This document shows positions 44,700 through 53,565 of a DNA stretch of 64,000 nucleotides, one piece after another. The DNA is from Pseudomonas synxantha. Its GTDB lineage: Bacteria > Pseudomonadota > Gammaproteobacteria > Pseudomonadales > Pseudomonadaceae. The position numbers and the translations under genes are program-made. The notes under the pieces are model-generated. The model ran no database searches, was not told the origin of the DNA, and saw only the letters and a list, made by a program, of their open reading frames with translations. The stretch lies in NCBI RefSeq assembly GCF_900105675.1, contig NZ_LT629786.1, positions 3,348,001 through 3,412,000 on the forward strand, read 5' to 3'. The number at the start of each line of letters is the position of its first letter. Within the stretch, counting starts at the first letter, position 1.

Positions 44700-45752
44700 T
44701 CAATGACTCGGCAGGAATCCTTTCTCTGCCAACCACTTCAATGCATCAACCATAATCTCCTCGTTATTCACGACTTCGGTGAACCCCGCACGACGAATCT
44801 TATTCATGTCCGAGATCATGTCGAATTCGGTGTTGAAGATGAAGTCACCGAATGGCCACCCAACCAGCTTTTCATAAGGCAGTGTGTTCAGCTCATGCTC
44901 AGATACCAGTCGCTCCCAGTCCTTCGCTTTACCGGGCATGTGCTTGGCGAGAGAAAACGGCTGAGGCGTAGCGACCTCCATGTTCAGCGCTTCGGCGGTT
45001 TTGATCCAAATGCGCTCCCAGCGGAACGGCTCACCTACCAGGTTGAACGCTTCGTTACGAGCTGTCGGAGCGAGTGCGGCCCAAAGGCTCGCACGTGCCA
45101 GCCAATGCGCGTCGGTGAGTTGAGCAACGACCTCTCGATACGTGCGCATGGAACCAGGGAAACGCAGTGGCACCCCTGCCTGTTTACTCAGTGCTGCGAA
45201 GACACCTATGACCATCGCGATATTCATCGGGTTGCCCGCAATGTCGCCTACCACCACATCTGGCCTGAGGATGCTCCAATCCAGGCCATCGGTGATCTGC
45301 CTTTCTCTGAGCAAATCCTCTTGGGCGTAGTAGAAGTTGGCAGCCACATGCCGTGGGTCGTCTTCATAGAAAGGTGCGACGCTGGCGCCCAAGTGAACGC
45401 CATACACTTTGGCGCCCTGATAATGCACCACCCGCTGTAGCGGTGCTCCGTTGGCCTTCAACCCATCGAGCACGTTACGGAGCATCACGGTGTTGATTTC
45501 AGACTCACGCGCCAGATCAGGATCAGTCTGCAACGCCGCATAGAACACGTGGGTGGTATCGGATGCAGCTTCGAGCGCTTGTCGGGTTGCCTCTGCATCA
45601 CTCAAGTCACAATCGATCGCCTCGACGCCCGGCAAGTTTGTTTTACGCAATGCCCGAACAGTCCAGTCAGGTGCGCTGAACAGCGTTTCAACCAATGCGC
45701 TGCCAATGATTCCGCTGGAACCCACAACGAGCGCAACGTGTTTATCGTTCAT
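44700..45752 (-). CDS. PRISE-type short-chain dehydrogenase/reductase
   Basis: 350 residues. The nucleotide-binding loop is GSSGIIG (11-17), and VHYQGAKVYGVHLG carries the PRISE signature (progesterone 5-beta-reductase/iridoid synthase-like) in place of the usual YxxxK. Such enzymes reduce enones or 1,4-unsaturated carbonyls with NADPH. It follows a second SDR gene by about 36 bases on the same strand and is divergent from a LysR regulator. Substrate unknown. Confidence 0.82.
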   Translation of the reverse strand: MNDKHVALVVGSSGIIGSALVETLFSAPDWTVRALRKTNLPGVEAIDCDLSDAEATRQALEAASDTTHVFYAALQTDPDLARESEINTVMLRNVLDGLKANGAPLQRVVHYQGAKVYGVHLGASVAPFYEDDPRHVAANFYYAQEDLLRERQITDGLDWSILRPDVVVGDIAGNPMNIAMVIGVFAALSKQAGVPLRFPGSMRTYREVVAQLTDAHWLARASLWAALAPTARNEAFNLVGEPFRWERIWIKTAEALNMEVATPQPFSLAKHMPGKAKDWERLVSEHELNTLPYEKLVGWPFGDFIFNTEFDMISDMNKIRRAGFTEVVNNEEIMVDALKWLAEKGFLPSH

Positions 45753-45788
45753 ATCAAAATCCTCAAGTAGATCCGCAAAGACTTGGCG

Positions 45789-46505
45789 TCAGGCAATGCG
45801 ACCACCACCATCAACGTGGAGCACGGTGCCATTGATGAAGCCATTTCCCATCAGTGACAGCGCAGCGTCTGCAAGATCGTCAGCTTGGCCGACGCGGCCG
45901 ACGGGAAGGCTACCCGCGACGCTTTCGAGAAGCCCTCGACGGTCCTCATTGCTCAGGAAGTCCCATGTTGGGGTATCAACGACGCCGGGGGAAACGACGT
46001 TGACCCGTACCGGTTTGATCTCCAGTGCCAACGTCATGGCGAAACCTTCGAGCGCGGCGTTCAGCGCTGCGACAATCGATGCCCCAGGCGCAGGTCGGTA
46101 GGCTGCCAGGCCAGAGAAGAACGTGATCGAGCCCTCTTTGGCGATATGAGGAGTGGCGTATTTCGAGGCGTAGAACGGCCCCCAAAACTTTGAGACGAGC
46201 ATCGATTCCACTTGCCCAGTCGTGAGATTCGCCACGGGAGCGAACGTCAACTCGGCAGCCGTGGTGACCAGATGATCAAACGCTCCAATATCCTCGAATG
46301 CGCTTTTGACTGCGGCTTCATCACCGAGATCAAATGCCCGGTAACTAGCCGAATCACCAAGCATGACTGCAACGTTGCTGAGCTTGTCAGCATTGCGGCC
46401 ACCGATAACCACCTTGCCACCAGAAGAAATCACCTTCTTGGCAAGTGCCAGGCCCATACCGGAGCCACCACCGAGGATGACGACTTTTTTACCTTCAAAT
46501 GACAT
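45789..46505 (-). CDS. SDR-family oxidoreductase with altered active site
   Basis: About 238 residues from ATG 46505, which has GGGAG 8 bases upstream; an ATG at 46520 adds five residues. The NAD(P) loop GGGSGMG (12-18) and RVNVVSPGVVDTP are typical of classical SDRs. The usual catalytic YxxxK is not visible: the aligned stretch reads ASIVAALNAAL. It therefore belongs to a divergent subgroup or acts differently. First gene of the unit opposite the LysR regulator. Confidence 0.85.
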   Translation of the reverse strand: MSFEGKKVVILGGGSGMGLALAKKVISSGGKVVIGGRNADKLSNVAVMLGDSASYRAFDLGDEAAVKSAFEDIGAFDHLVTTAAELTFAPVANLTTGQVESMLVSKFWGPFYASKYATPHIAKEGSITFFSGLAAYRPAPGASIVAALNAALEGFAMTLALEIKPVRVNVVSPGVVDTPTWDFLSNEDRRGLLESVAGSLPVGRVGQADDLADAALSLMGNGFINGTVLHVDGGGRIA

Positions 46506-46642
46506 ACCAGAGTCTCCCATGTCTCATGGTCTTTTTGCGACGCGACATGCGTCCACTAAAAAGCTCAAGCGTTAAGTGGGACTCAGCGTATGCTTACGGA
46601 AAATGACTAGGTAGATCCAAAAAAGAGAAGCAGCTTTGCACT

Positions 46643-47524
46643 ATGGGAAAGCCAAACATACTTGATGGAATACCGGAGCTGGTTGCGACGGTTGAAGGCG
46701 GCAGCTTCAGCGCAGCAGCGAAGATCCTGGACTCTTCGGTCGCCAACCTCAGTCGCAAGGTCGGCGCGCTGGAACGCAGCCTGGGTCAACAGTTGTTGCA
46801 ACGTACTGCACGCGGCTGCGTACCGACCGAGGCCGGACAAGCTTTTTACAAGCAATGCCGGGGACTCATGGACGGGATCGAAGAGGCTCATGATGAAGTC
46901 CGCCTGGGCCGCTCACAGCTTAAAGGCCATATCAAAATTAGCCTGGCTGGGCATTTCGCTGAAACCACCCTGCCCCCGCTGCTGGCAGAATTCGCGCTGC
47001 AATATCCCAGCATTCATCTGTTCATCAACGTCACGGCGCGCAATGTCGACCTGGTCAGCGAAGGCGTCGACATCAGCGTTCGGCTGGGTCCGCTTGCAGA
47101 CTCGAACCTCATCGCCAGACGACTCATCAACTTTCCCCTTCGCACGCTGATTGCCCCTGACCTGTTGCCATCGGTGGCTGATTGCAAACATCCCGGTGAG
47201 CTGCCGCCATCGCTCTGCCTTTCGCTATTGAGCCGACGCTGGAGTTTTCAAAAAAGTAAAACCGTTTATCACCTGCAACCAGCAGGTCGGATCGGCAGCG
47301 ATAACGGACTGGCGCTTGTAGCGGCAGCACAGACTGGCTTGGGTATCATCCAAGTGCCGAGCTATTACGGTAATGCTGAGGTGCAACGCGGGGACCTGCT
47401 ACCAATCTTCGATGATTGGCAATCCGAGGATGAATTCGAATTCTTCCTGGTGTTTCCCCCAACTCGATATATCCCTGAGCGGGTGCGGGCTCTGGCCGAT
47501 TTCCTGCACAAACGCCTGCAGTAA
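46643..47524 (+). CDS. LysR-family transcriptional regulator
   Basis: 293 residues: N-terminal HTH (LVATVEGGSFSAAAKILDSSVANLSRKVGALERSLGQQLLQR) and effector domain (GHIKISLAGHFAETTLPPLLAEF, NVDLVSEGVDISVRLG). Divergent from the two SDR genes, which it probably controls from the 137-base gap. Confidence 0.92.
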   Translation: MGKPNILDGIPELVATVEGGSFSAAAKILDSSVANLSRKVGALERSLGQQLLQRTARGCVPTEAGQAFYKQCRGLMDGIEEAHDEVRLGRSQLKGHIKISLAGHFAETTLPPLLAEFALQYPSIHLFINVTARNVDLVSEGVDISVRLGPLADSNLIARRLINFPLRTLIAPDLLPSVADCKHPGELPPSLCLSLLSRRWSFQKSKTVYHLQPAGRIGSDNGLALVAAAQTGLGIIQVPSYYGNAEVQRGDLLPIFDDWQSEDEFEFFLVFPPTRYIPERVRALADFLHKRLQ

Positions 47525-47567
47525 AAAGCCTATAGCCGAGAATAGCTCTCTTTGAAAAGCCAATACA

Positions 47568-47582
47568 TAGGATGTTAGGATC
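47568..47582 (+). promoter_or_regulatory. Operator motif, copy 1 (before folE)
   Basis: TAGGATGTTAGGATC, identical to 63849-63863 and to the complement of 61249-61263. It lies about 33 bases before the folE GTG. Probably bound by a FadR-type regulator encoded nearby. Confidence 0.65.
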
Positions 47583-47614
47583 TATTGCAGCTTCAGACAT
47601 CTCAAGGTTTTTTC

Positions 47615-48172
47615 GTGAACGAACCATTGCAGCAACATTACCGTGGAATCCTGGAAACTCTCGGTGAAAACCCGGCGCGCGAGGGATTGCTCGACACACC
47701 TAAACGCGCAGCGAAAGCCATGCGGTATCTCTGCCATGGCTATGAACAGACCGTGGACGAGATTGTCAACGGTGCGCTGTTCAATGCCGCGACCGACGAA
47801 ATGGTCATTGTTCGAGACATTGAGCTGTACTCGCTTTGCGAACACCACTTGCTACCTTTCATCGGTAAAGCCCACGTTGCGTACATCCCCACTGGGAAAG
47901 TGCTCGGGCTGTCCAAGATTGCCCGCATCGTTGATATGTTCGCAAGGCGCCTGCAGATCCAGGAAAACCTCACTCGCCAGATCGCGGACGCGATTCGCGA
48001 AGTGACGGATGCAGACGGCGTAGGCGTCGTGATCGAGGCTCAGCACATGTGCATGATGATGCGTGGTGTTCAGAAGCAGAACTCGATGATGCAGACCTCA
48101 GTAATGCTGGGCTCGTTTCGGGCTTCAGATGTTATACGCCAGGAATTTCTTCAGTTGATCCGCAGGAGCTGA
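47615..48172 (+). CDS. folE: GTP cyclohydrolase I
   Basis: About 185 residues. [46 protein letters not shown] (zinc and active-site Cys/His), [17 protein letters not shown] and [17 protein letters not shown] are all present. It converts GTP to dihydroneopterin triphosphate. I prefer GTG 47615, which aligns with family starts, over TTG 47585, which lies next to the operator. An accessory copy placed with folX points to a pterin cofactor rather than housekeeping folate. Confidence 0.93.
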   Translation: MNEPLQQHYRGILETLGENPAREGLLDTPKRAAKAMRYLCHGYEQTVDEIVNGALFNAATDEMVIVRDIELYSLCEHHLLPFIGKAHVAYIPTGKVLGLSKIARIVDMFARRLQIQENLTRQIADAIREVTDADGVGVVIEAQHMCMMMRGVQKQNSMMQTSVMLGSFRASDVIRQEFLQLIRRS

Positions 48173-48176
48173 CATC

Positions 48177-48668
48177 GTGAGCAACGTAACGTCAGGGTTG
48201 GCCAGAATCGAAATCAACAACTTGAGCATGCGTGGCTACATCGGTGTGCTTGAGGACGAAATGCGCTACAAGCAAGATTTGCGGATCAGTCTGACCCTCA
48301 TGTACGACGCCATCGAAGCAATGGAAAACAACGATATCGACGCGGCCGTCGACTACCAGAAGGTCGTAGACGCGTTGATGCCTCACGTGGAAAACGAGCG
48401 ATTTGCCTTGCTGGAGCGATTGGCCCAGGAGCTGCTCGGTAAGGTCATGGAGTTTCAGACGATCGTGTACGCCAAGATCAAGGTCGAGCGTCTGTTAGCG
48501 CTGAGGTTTACCGACTCTGTTTCCGTGACACTCACCTCGCGCAGATCGACAAACCCGCGTGTGTATAATAAAAAAGATGGGATCTCAGGATCTATTGCTT
48601 TAGTCGAGAATGAATCAAACCATGGCAAAACTAGGTCAAACCCCCGTTCCGCGTCTCTCGCTGGTTGA
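48177..48668 (+). CDS. folX: Dihydroneopterin aldolase/epimerase family (FolX/FolB-like)
   Basis: 163 residues from a GTG. ARIEINNLSMRGYIGVLEDE, AVDYQKVVDALMPHVE and LLERLAQELL match the FolB/FolX tunnel fold. The neighbouring folE suggests the FolX role (dihydroneopterin triphosphate epimerase, towards tetrahydromonapterin), as paired in Pseudomonas. The C-terminal 35 residues (from about VYNKKDG) are longer than the family and overlap the next gene by 59 bases. Confidence 0.82.
   Translation: MSNVTSGLARIEINNLSMRGYIGVLEDEMRYKQDLRISLTLMYDAIEAMENNDIDAAVDYQKVVDALMPHVENERFALLERLAQELLGKVMEFQTIVYAKIKVERLLALRFTDSVSVTLTSRRSTNPRVYNKKDGISGSIALVENESNHGKTRSNPRSASLAG
48578..48592 (+). promoter_or_regulatory. 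Operator motif variant inside the end of folX
   Basis: TGGGATCTCAGGATC differs from the 15-base motif at three positions and is followed by the same TATTG as copy 1. It lies 17 bases before the next regulator's ATG, so it may mediate autoregulation. Confidence 0.4.
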
Positions 48669-49371
48669 GTCCACCATCGAAACCATCCGCTCGCTGATCG
48701 ATCAGCGCGTCTGGAAGGTGGGTGAGTGCATACCAAAAGAAGCGGAGCTCGCCGAGCAATTCGCCGTCGGTCGAAATACCGTTCGTGAAGCGATCCGCGT
48801 GCTTTCGCACTCGGGCATGCTGGAAGTTCGCCAAGGCGATGGCACGTACGTACGGCGCGAGCTGGACCCTGCGCAAACTGTCAGCAAGCTGAACCGCTCC
48901 GGGTTACGGGACCACATCGAGCTGCAGTGCCTGCTGGAGTCCGAGGCTGCCCGGTTTGCGGCCAGGCGTCGTACGCCTGAAGACATAGCTCGCCTGAAAG
49001 CCGCCCTTGATGTTCGCGGTGAGTACACGACCGAAAGCATTCTCGATGAGTTTCTGGATCAGGACCGCGACTTCCATGTCGCGATCGCAACCGCCTCGCA
49101 CAATGATGCCCTACAGGCCTTGTACGCCTACTTCAACGCCTCTATCCACAGCCATACCAAAAGCATTTTCTCGGATGCTGACCTTCCAGAGCCAAGTCTT
49201 GCCGATCACCATGCCATTCTTGATGCAATCGTTGCCGGTGACGAAGAAGCTGCTGCCTCTGCGGCCCGCAACATGCTTACGCCCTTGATCGAGAAACTCG
49301 ACGAATTGCTGGGGACCCGCCCGGGGAATGCCAAGTGGATAAACCGGATCGGCGCTACCTTCTGGAAGTGA
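48610..49371 (+). CDS. GntR-family (FadR/FCD type) regulator
   Basis: 253 residues: winged-helix domain (PKEAELAEQFAVGRNTVREAIRVLSHSGMLEVRQGDGTYVRR) and all-helical FCD ligand domain (ARFAARRRTPEDIARL, DQDRDFHVAIATASHN). It is clearly related to the regulator at 60470-61225. Ligand unknown; FCD domains bind small organic acids with a metal. It overlaps the end of folX. Confidence 0.92.
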   Translation: MNQTMAKLGQTPVPRLSLVESTIETIRSLIDQRVWKVGECIPKEAELAEQFAVGRNTVREAIRVLSHSGMLEVRQGDGTYVRRELDPAQTVSKLNRSGLRDHIELQCLLESEAARFAARRRTPEDIARLKAALDVRGEYTTESILDEFLDQDRDFHVAIATASHNDALQALYAYFNASIHSHTKSIFSDADLPEPSLADHHAILDAIVAGDEEAAASAARNMLTPLIEKLDELLGTRPGNAKWINRIGATFWK

Positions 49372-49374
49372 CCA

Positions 49375-50145
49375 TCACATAAACCATTTGAAAATGATGT
49401 TGGGGGAGATGCGCCCGTAGCGGTCTCCTCCGATGTCGTAGTGGTGAGTCTCCACTCTCACGCCTAACTGAAACGATCCGGCCTTGTCGACGTGCCAGAG
49501 CACTTCAGGCCGGGTGAAATACTCAGTGCCGTTATGGTCTGTGCCGTTGATCAATGACAGCAAGGTGAAGTTGAACTGCTGTCCGGCAATCTCCCATGGC
49601 TTTGAAATCAGGTACGAACGCCACAGCCAGTTGGGGTCGTTGTAGTTGGTGGTACGCCGCAGCAGACCTGATTCGAAATAAACGAAGCCTGGCACATCAA
49701 AGTTGAGCGAAAGGCCGTAGTTTCTTGAGCGGAAGTCGGCATAGCTGGCATCTTCCCAGCGCGCGATAAGCGACACATCCGTCACCGGCCCATACGCAAA
49801 CGATTTACCGGTCATCTTGCCCAGGCTCAACCTTGGGTTTGCCACCAGCAGGCTCTGAGAGCTTTTCCCCGAACCGCCAGAAGCGGCACCTTCGCCCCCG
49901 ACGTCATCGCCTTTGTACACCTCTGCGTCCAGATAGATATCGCCGTACTTGAAGGTACTGAAGTGTTCAAACTGGTAGGTCGTCAGGTTCTTGTCCGACG
50001 TACCTGTGCCGAGAATGGGGTCAGCCTTTGAATTGCCCGTGGCCATAACACTGAGAACGTTGAAATTGAATTCAGGGTAGTCAGCCGCGTACGAAAAAAC
50101 GGGGAAACCGCACAACACTGCAGCAGGGATGAGTACTTTTTTCAT
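49375..50145 (-). CDS. Tsx/OmpK-like outer-membrane channel
   Basis: 256 residues with signal peptide MKKVLIPAAVLCGFPVFSYA. It is beta-rich with alternating strands, FNFNVLSVMATGN and a terminal FKWFM strand. It is like the nucleoside-specific Tsx channel family. It could admit nucleosides or similar polar aromatic compounds. A palindromic operator-like site lies about 95 bases upstream. Confidence 0.75.
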   Translation of the reverse strand: MKKVLIPAAVLCGFPVFSYAADYPEFNFNVLSVMATGNSKADPILGTGTSDKNLTTYQFEHFSTFKYGDIYLDAEVYKGDDVGGEGAASGGSGKSSQSLLVANPRLSLGKMTGKSFAYGPVTDVSLIARWEDASYADFRSRNYGLSLNFDVPGFVYFESGLLRRTTNYNDPNWLWRSYLISKPWEIAGQQFNFTLLSLINGTDHNGTEYFTRPEVLWHVDKAGSFQLGVRVETHHYDIGGDRYGRISPNIIFKWFM

Positions 50146-50238
50146 GGTCTATCTCGATTGTTGTTGTTATGGAGACACACAGCTACACCGCACGCGGACG
50201 AGATCAGCGAGCTTTGGGCAAAGGGGTTTCAAGACCCT

Positions 50239-50250
50239 GATCCTGGGATC
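50239..50250. promoter_or_regulatory. Palindromic operator-like site before the Tsx-like gene
   Basis: GATCC-TG-GGATC shares the GATCCT...ATC core with the complement of the 15-base motif. It lies upstream of the reverse-strand channel gene. Weaker than the three perfect copies. Confidence 0.4.
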
Positions 50251-50280
50251 AGTGCCGGTTTATCTGATGGATTGAATCAA

Positions 50281-50296
50281 GGCGCCCGAAGGCGCC
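50281..50296 (-). terminator. Hairpin after the amidohydrolase gene
   Basis: GGCGCC-CGAA-GGCGCC (on the coding strand, a TTCG loop) starts just beyond the stop at 50302 and is followed by TTGATT. The stem is strong but the T-run is short. Confidence 0.55.
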
Positions 50297-50301
50297 CCGT
50301 G

Positions 50302-51627
50302 TCAGGAATGCGCAGCTGCCATTGAATTTTTCTGGGCAGGCATGCGGTGGATGACAGCTCTCGGAGGCAGGATCTCGAAAGAGCTCTTGTGGATCGCGCC
50401 GTCCTTCATGACCAACGCAATTTTTTCAGGGTTTTGCAGGACCCGGATGTCTGCCAGCGGGTTGCCGGTGACCAGCATCAGGTCTGCGAGGAAACCTTCC
50501 TTGATCTGACCCAGCTCACCCCCTTGCATCATGATCTGGCCGCCGTAACGGGTGGCCGCGATCAACGCCTCCATGTTGGTCATGCCCAGATAGGTAGTGA
50601 AGTACTCGAGGTCCATGGCGTTGGTGCCGTGAGGCATCCATGCGAATCCGTAGTCACCACCGGGCAGCACTCGAATGCCACGCTTATGCATCTTCTGCAG
50701 CGTTTCACAGGCGGCCTCCAGTTCGCGCTTGTAGCCCATTTTTTCTGCGATCGCTGGGGTGATCCCATATTCGGATGCGTTGTAGGTGGTGCGAATCAAC
50801 CAGGCCAGACCTGGCGCAACGAAGTGCTTTTCCTTGTTGGCTTCGAGCATGTCCAACGCTTCTTCGTCCGCGAAGCTTGCGTGGTAGATCATGTCGATGC
50901 CGTAACGCACGCATTGCTTGACCGACTCCGCCGAACGCGCGTGTGCAGCGACGCGCTTACCGAAACGCTTGGCTTCGGAAACCAGCATGGCGATCTCTTC
51001 CTCGGAAAACGGTGAAGTCTCCGCCGCGATGCCGGCAATGTATTCACCGGAGAGGTTGATCTTCAGGTGGTCGACCCCGTATTTGATGAAGGTCCGAACC
51101 GTTTTTCGGATCTCCTCAGGACCACAGCACAGAGCGCCGAAGTTAAGCTCAGGAAACGGCAGGTGCGGGAGCGTGTTGTCGCCCAATGCACCAATAGTGG
51201 AGACTTCCTGACTACCTGCGAGGTAGCGCGGTCCTGGAAACTGCCCCGCATTGATGGCGTTACGCAGAACAACATCAAGACGAGCCTTCGCGGCGGCTGC
51301 ACCAATGCACGACGTCCACCCCATATCGAGGTAGCGCTTGGCGACACCGACACACCAGAGTATGTGTTCCTCCGGCGGCATCATCTGAATGGCTGCCAGC
51401 GAAGGTTGGTCATTCCAGGAAAAGTGCGTATGAGCCTCGGTCATGCCGGGCATCAGAAACGCACCCTTACCATCGATGGTTTTCGCATCGAGGTCGTGAA
51501 GCTTGGCAGTGCCACGGACAATACGTTTGATGCGATTGTCCTCAACCAGCACGCTGCCTTTGTAAGGCTTGTCACCGCTTGCGTCGAAAATGGTGACATT
51601 CGTGAATGCAATCTTATTGTTATGCAT
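50302..51627 (-). CDS. Amidohydrolase-superfamily enzyme
   Basis: 441 residues. Metal motif AHTHF (H66, H68), a later Lys in DHLKINLSGEY, HARS (about 228), YHASF and LPGGDYGFAWMPHGTN support a binuclear-type amidohydrolase of the imidazolonepropionase/Xaa-Pro dipeptidase-like group. It hydrolyses a C-N bond in an unknown cyclic amide, peptide-like or heterocyclic substrate. GGAG stands before the ATG. It lies downstream of the hydrolase and FAH genes on the same strand. Confidence 0.85.
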   Translation of the reverse strand: MHNNKIAFTNVTIFDASGDKPYKGSVLVEDNRIKRIVRGTAKLHDLDAKTIDGKGAFLMPGMTEAHTHFSWNDQPSLAAIQMMPPEEHILWCVGVAKRYLDMGWTSCIGAAAAKARLDVVLRNAINAGQFPGPRYLAGSQEVSTIGALGDNTLPHLPFPELNFGALCCGPEEIRKTVRTFIKYGVDHLKINLSGEYIAGIAAETSPFSEEEIAMLVSEAKRFGKRVAAHARSAESVKQCVRYGIDMIYHASFADEEALDMLEANKEKHFVAPGLAWLIRTTYNASEYGITPAIAEKMGYKRELEAACETLQKMHKRGIRVLPGGDYGFAWMPHGTNAMDLEYFTTYLGMTNMEALIAATRYGGQIMMQGGELGQIKEGFLADLMLVTGNPLADIRVLQNPEKIALVMKDGAIHKSSFEILPPRAVIHRMPAQKNSMAAAHS

Positions 51628-51745
51628 CTGAATTCTCCGAAATCTTTATTAGGGTTACACAGGGCCGAAACGATTGGCGGCTGTAGAAACTCTCCCGCTT
51701 GAAGAATGCCGGTCAGGCTTAGGCGAAGCCCGTCCGCCATGAAGA

Positions 51746-52531
51746 TCACGCTATGGATGAATAGAACTGCTTGAGCTCGACCATGCACTGCACGGGTTTT
51801 TCAAAGGTCGTCCAGTGCCCGCACGCGTCCAACGTCACCATGCGACCATTGGACAGGCGCTCAGTGAACGCTTTGACGGCTGCAACAGGCGCGACGCCAT
51901 CCTGATCCCCAGTCACCAGTAGGACGGGCGCTGTGATTTTTTCGACGGCCGCCGGTTGTGCTTTCGACAGAGCCTCACAACTCTGACTGTAGCCCTCTGC
52001 AGGTTGACGCATGATGCATTCGCGCACCAAAGCGACCACGGCGGGCTGACCGTCCTTGGTTTGCTGTGCCGTAGCGCCTTTGACGATCGCATCGGCAATT
52101 TCCTGCAGCGCTTCAACACCGCCGCTGCGGGCCAGGTCGGCACGGGCCTGAATGCCCGGACGGCCCGCATCAGGTGGAGCCAGCAACGGACCGAACAGCG
52201 CCAGGCTGCTGACCCTTTGTGGATGGCGCGCGGCAAAGTGAGCCGCAACGATGGTACCCATGGAGTGCGCGACCACATGAACCTTGTCGACCCCCAGCGC
52301 TTCCAAAACCTGCTCTGCAGTTTGCACGTACAGTTCAATAGAAAGCGCTGTATTGCCCAGAGCGGAGCGACCGCTGCCCGGCAGGTCGAAACGGATGACC
52401 TTAAAACCGTCGAAAGCCGGCAGAACAGAGGTCCAAGTATTAGAGGAACCGCCCAAGCCATGAATACACAGCAGCGGGGTGCCCTCCCCTGAAACCTCGA
52501 CGGCGATGCCGTTCAGGAGTTGGGTAGTCAC
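51746..52531 (-). CDS. Alpha/beta hydrolase
   Basis: 261 residues: oxyanion HGLGG (24-28), nucleophile elbow AHSMGT (Ser90), acid in VTGDQDGVAP and His in CGHWTTFEKP. Like esterases and C-C hydrolases of catabolic pathways. It starts at a GTG that overlaps the FAH stop (GTGA), so both are made together. Substrate unknown. Confidence 0.9.
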   Translation of the reverse strand: MTTQLLNGIAVEVSGEGTPLLCIHGLGGSSNTWTSVLPAFDGFKVIRFDLPGSGRSALGNTALSIELYVQTAEQVLEALGVDKVHVVAHSMGTIVAAHFAARHPQRVSSLALFGPLLAPPDAGRPGIQARADLARSGGVEALQEIADAIVKGATAQQTKDGQPAVVALVRECIMRQPAEGYSQSCEALSKAQPAAVEKITAPVLLVTGDQDGVAPVAAVKAFTERLSNGRMVTLDACGHWTTFEKPVQCMVELKQFYSSIA

Positions 52532-53409
52532 TCTGCCACCTCATTCTCCAGAGCGCCGATACCGGCGACTTCGATACGAACCACATCACCCGACTGCAGA
52601 AAGCGTGGAGGCGTAAAGCCAATACCAACACCCATCGGAGTACCGGTTACGATCACATCGCCCGGCTTAAGCTCGATGCCAGCGGAAATGGTTTCGATCA
52701 GGTGAGGGATGTCGAAAATCAGTTGACCGATGTTGGAGTTTTGGCGCAGCTCACCATTGACCCAGCACTGGATGGTGGCATCAGCAACGTTGACTTCATC
52801 AGCAGTGGCGATCCACGGGCCCATCGGTGCAAAACCATCGAGCGATTTGCCGAGGAACCATTGACGGTGGTTCTTCTGCAGGTCACGAGCGGTCATGTCG
52901 TTGACGATGGTGTAGCCAAACACGTGTGCGTAGGCGTCAGCCTTGGAGATGCCACGCCCTCCCTTGCCGATGATCACGGCAAATTCAGCTTCGTAGTCGA
53001 GCTGGTCGGTGACATCAGCGTGACGCGGAATTTTGTCATTGGTGGCAATGACAGTGTCTGGGGTCTTGGTGAAGACGACCGGGAATTCAGGAGCGATCTC
53101 GCCGTCTTTGGCGCTGTGGTCGAAACCGGACTTGCTGAACTCTGCCGCATGCTCGTGATAGTTCTTGCCGACACAGAACAGGTTGCGACGTGGCAGCAAC
53201 GGCGCCTTGAGGGTAACGTCTTCCAACGATTGGCCTTCACCGCTCGGTACCAGGTCAGCTTTCAACTGATCCCACTGTAGTACCAATTGGTTCATGTCAC
53301 CCGTGAAGCCGGAGATCAGGTCGGAAACAGGCCAGAAGCGTTCGGTTTCGCTGTTCACGACTACAACAGACAGCTCGCCGGCAGGGTTTTGAATGGTTGC
53401 GAGTTTCAT
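52528..53409 (-). CDS. Fumarylacetoacetate hydrolase family protein
   Basis: 293 residues. The FAH fold is shown by CVGKNYHEHAAEF, DYEAEFAVIIGKGGRGI, VFGYTIVNDMTARDLQ and PGDVIVTGTPMGVG. The acidic metal ligands (E/E/D) are within these. Members cleave C-C bonds of beta-diketo acids or hydrate/decarboxylate aromatic-ring cleavage products. First gene of the unit FAH, alpha/beta hydrolase and perhaps amidohydrolase; divergent from a GntR regulator. Confidence 0.9.
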   Translation of the reverse strand: MKLATIQNPAGELSVVVVNSETERFWPVSDLISGFTGDMNQLVLQWDQLKADLVPSGEGQSLEDVTLKAPLLPRRNLFCVGKNYHEHAAEFSKSGFDHSAKDGEIAPEFPVVFTKTPDTVIATNDKIPRHADVTDQLDYEAEFAVIIGKGGRGISKADAYAHVFGYTIVNDMTARDLQKNHRQWFLGKSLDGFAPMGPWIATADEVNVADATIQCWVNGELRQNSNIGQLIFDIPHLIETISAGIELKPGDVIVTGTPMGVGIGFTPPRFLQSGDVVRIEVAGIGALENEVAE

Positions 53410-53503
53410 TGTTATTGGTCCTCTTACGGTCTATTTTTGGTTCAACTGAAACCGAATATAGGACCACAAAAGAACCAATGCAACCATTTTTTTGCAGCAT
53501 TAG

Positions 53504-53513
53504 ACCAATTGGT
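53504..53513. promoter_or_regulatory. Palindromic site in the FAH/GntR divergent promoter
   Basis: ACCAATTGGT, a perfect palindrome, lies between the divergent FAH gene and the GntR gene. ACCAAT/ATTGGT words recur close by (53413-53420, 53473-53478) and before the IMP dehydrogenase gene (55768-55786). Likely sites for the regulator at 53566. Confidence 0.45.
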
Positions 53514-53565
53514 ATACCTTTCACTCTCATACACCCTCAACCCTCCTACCAAAAAGGCTTTCAGC

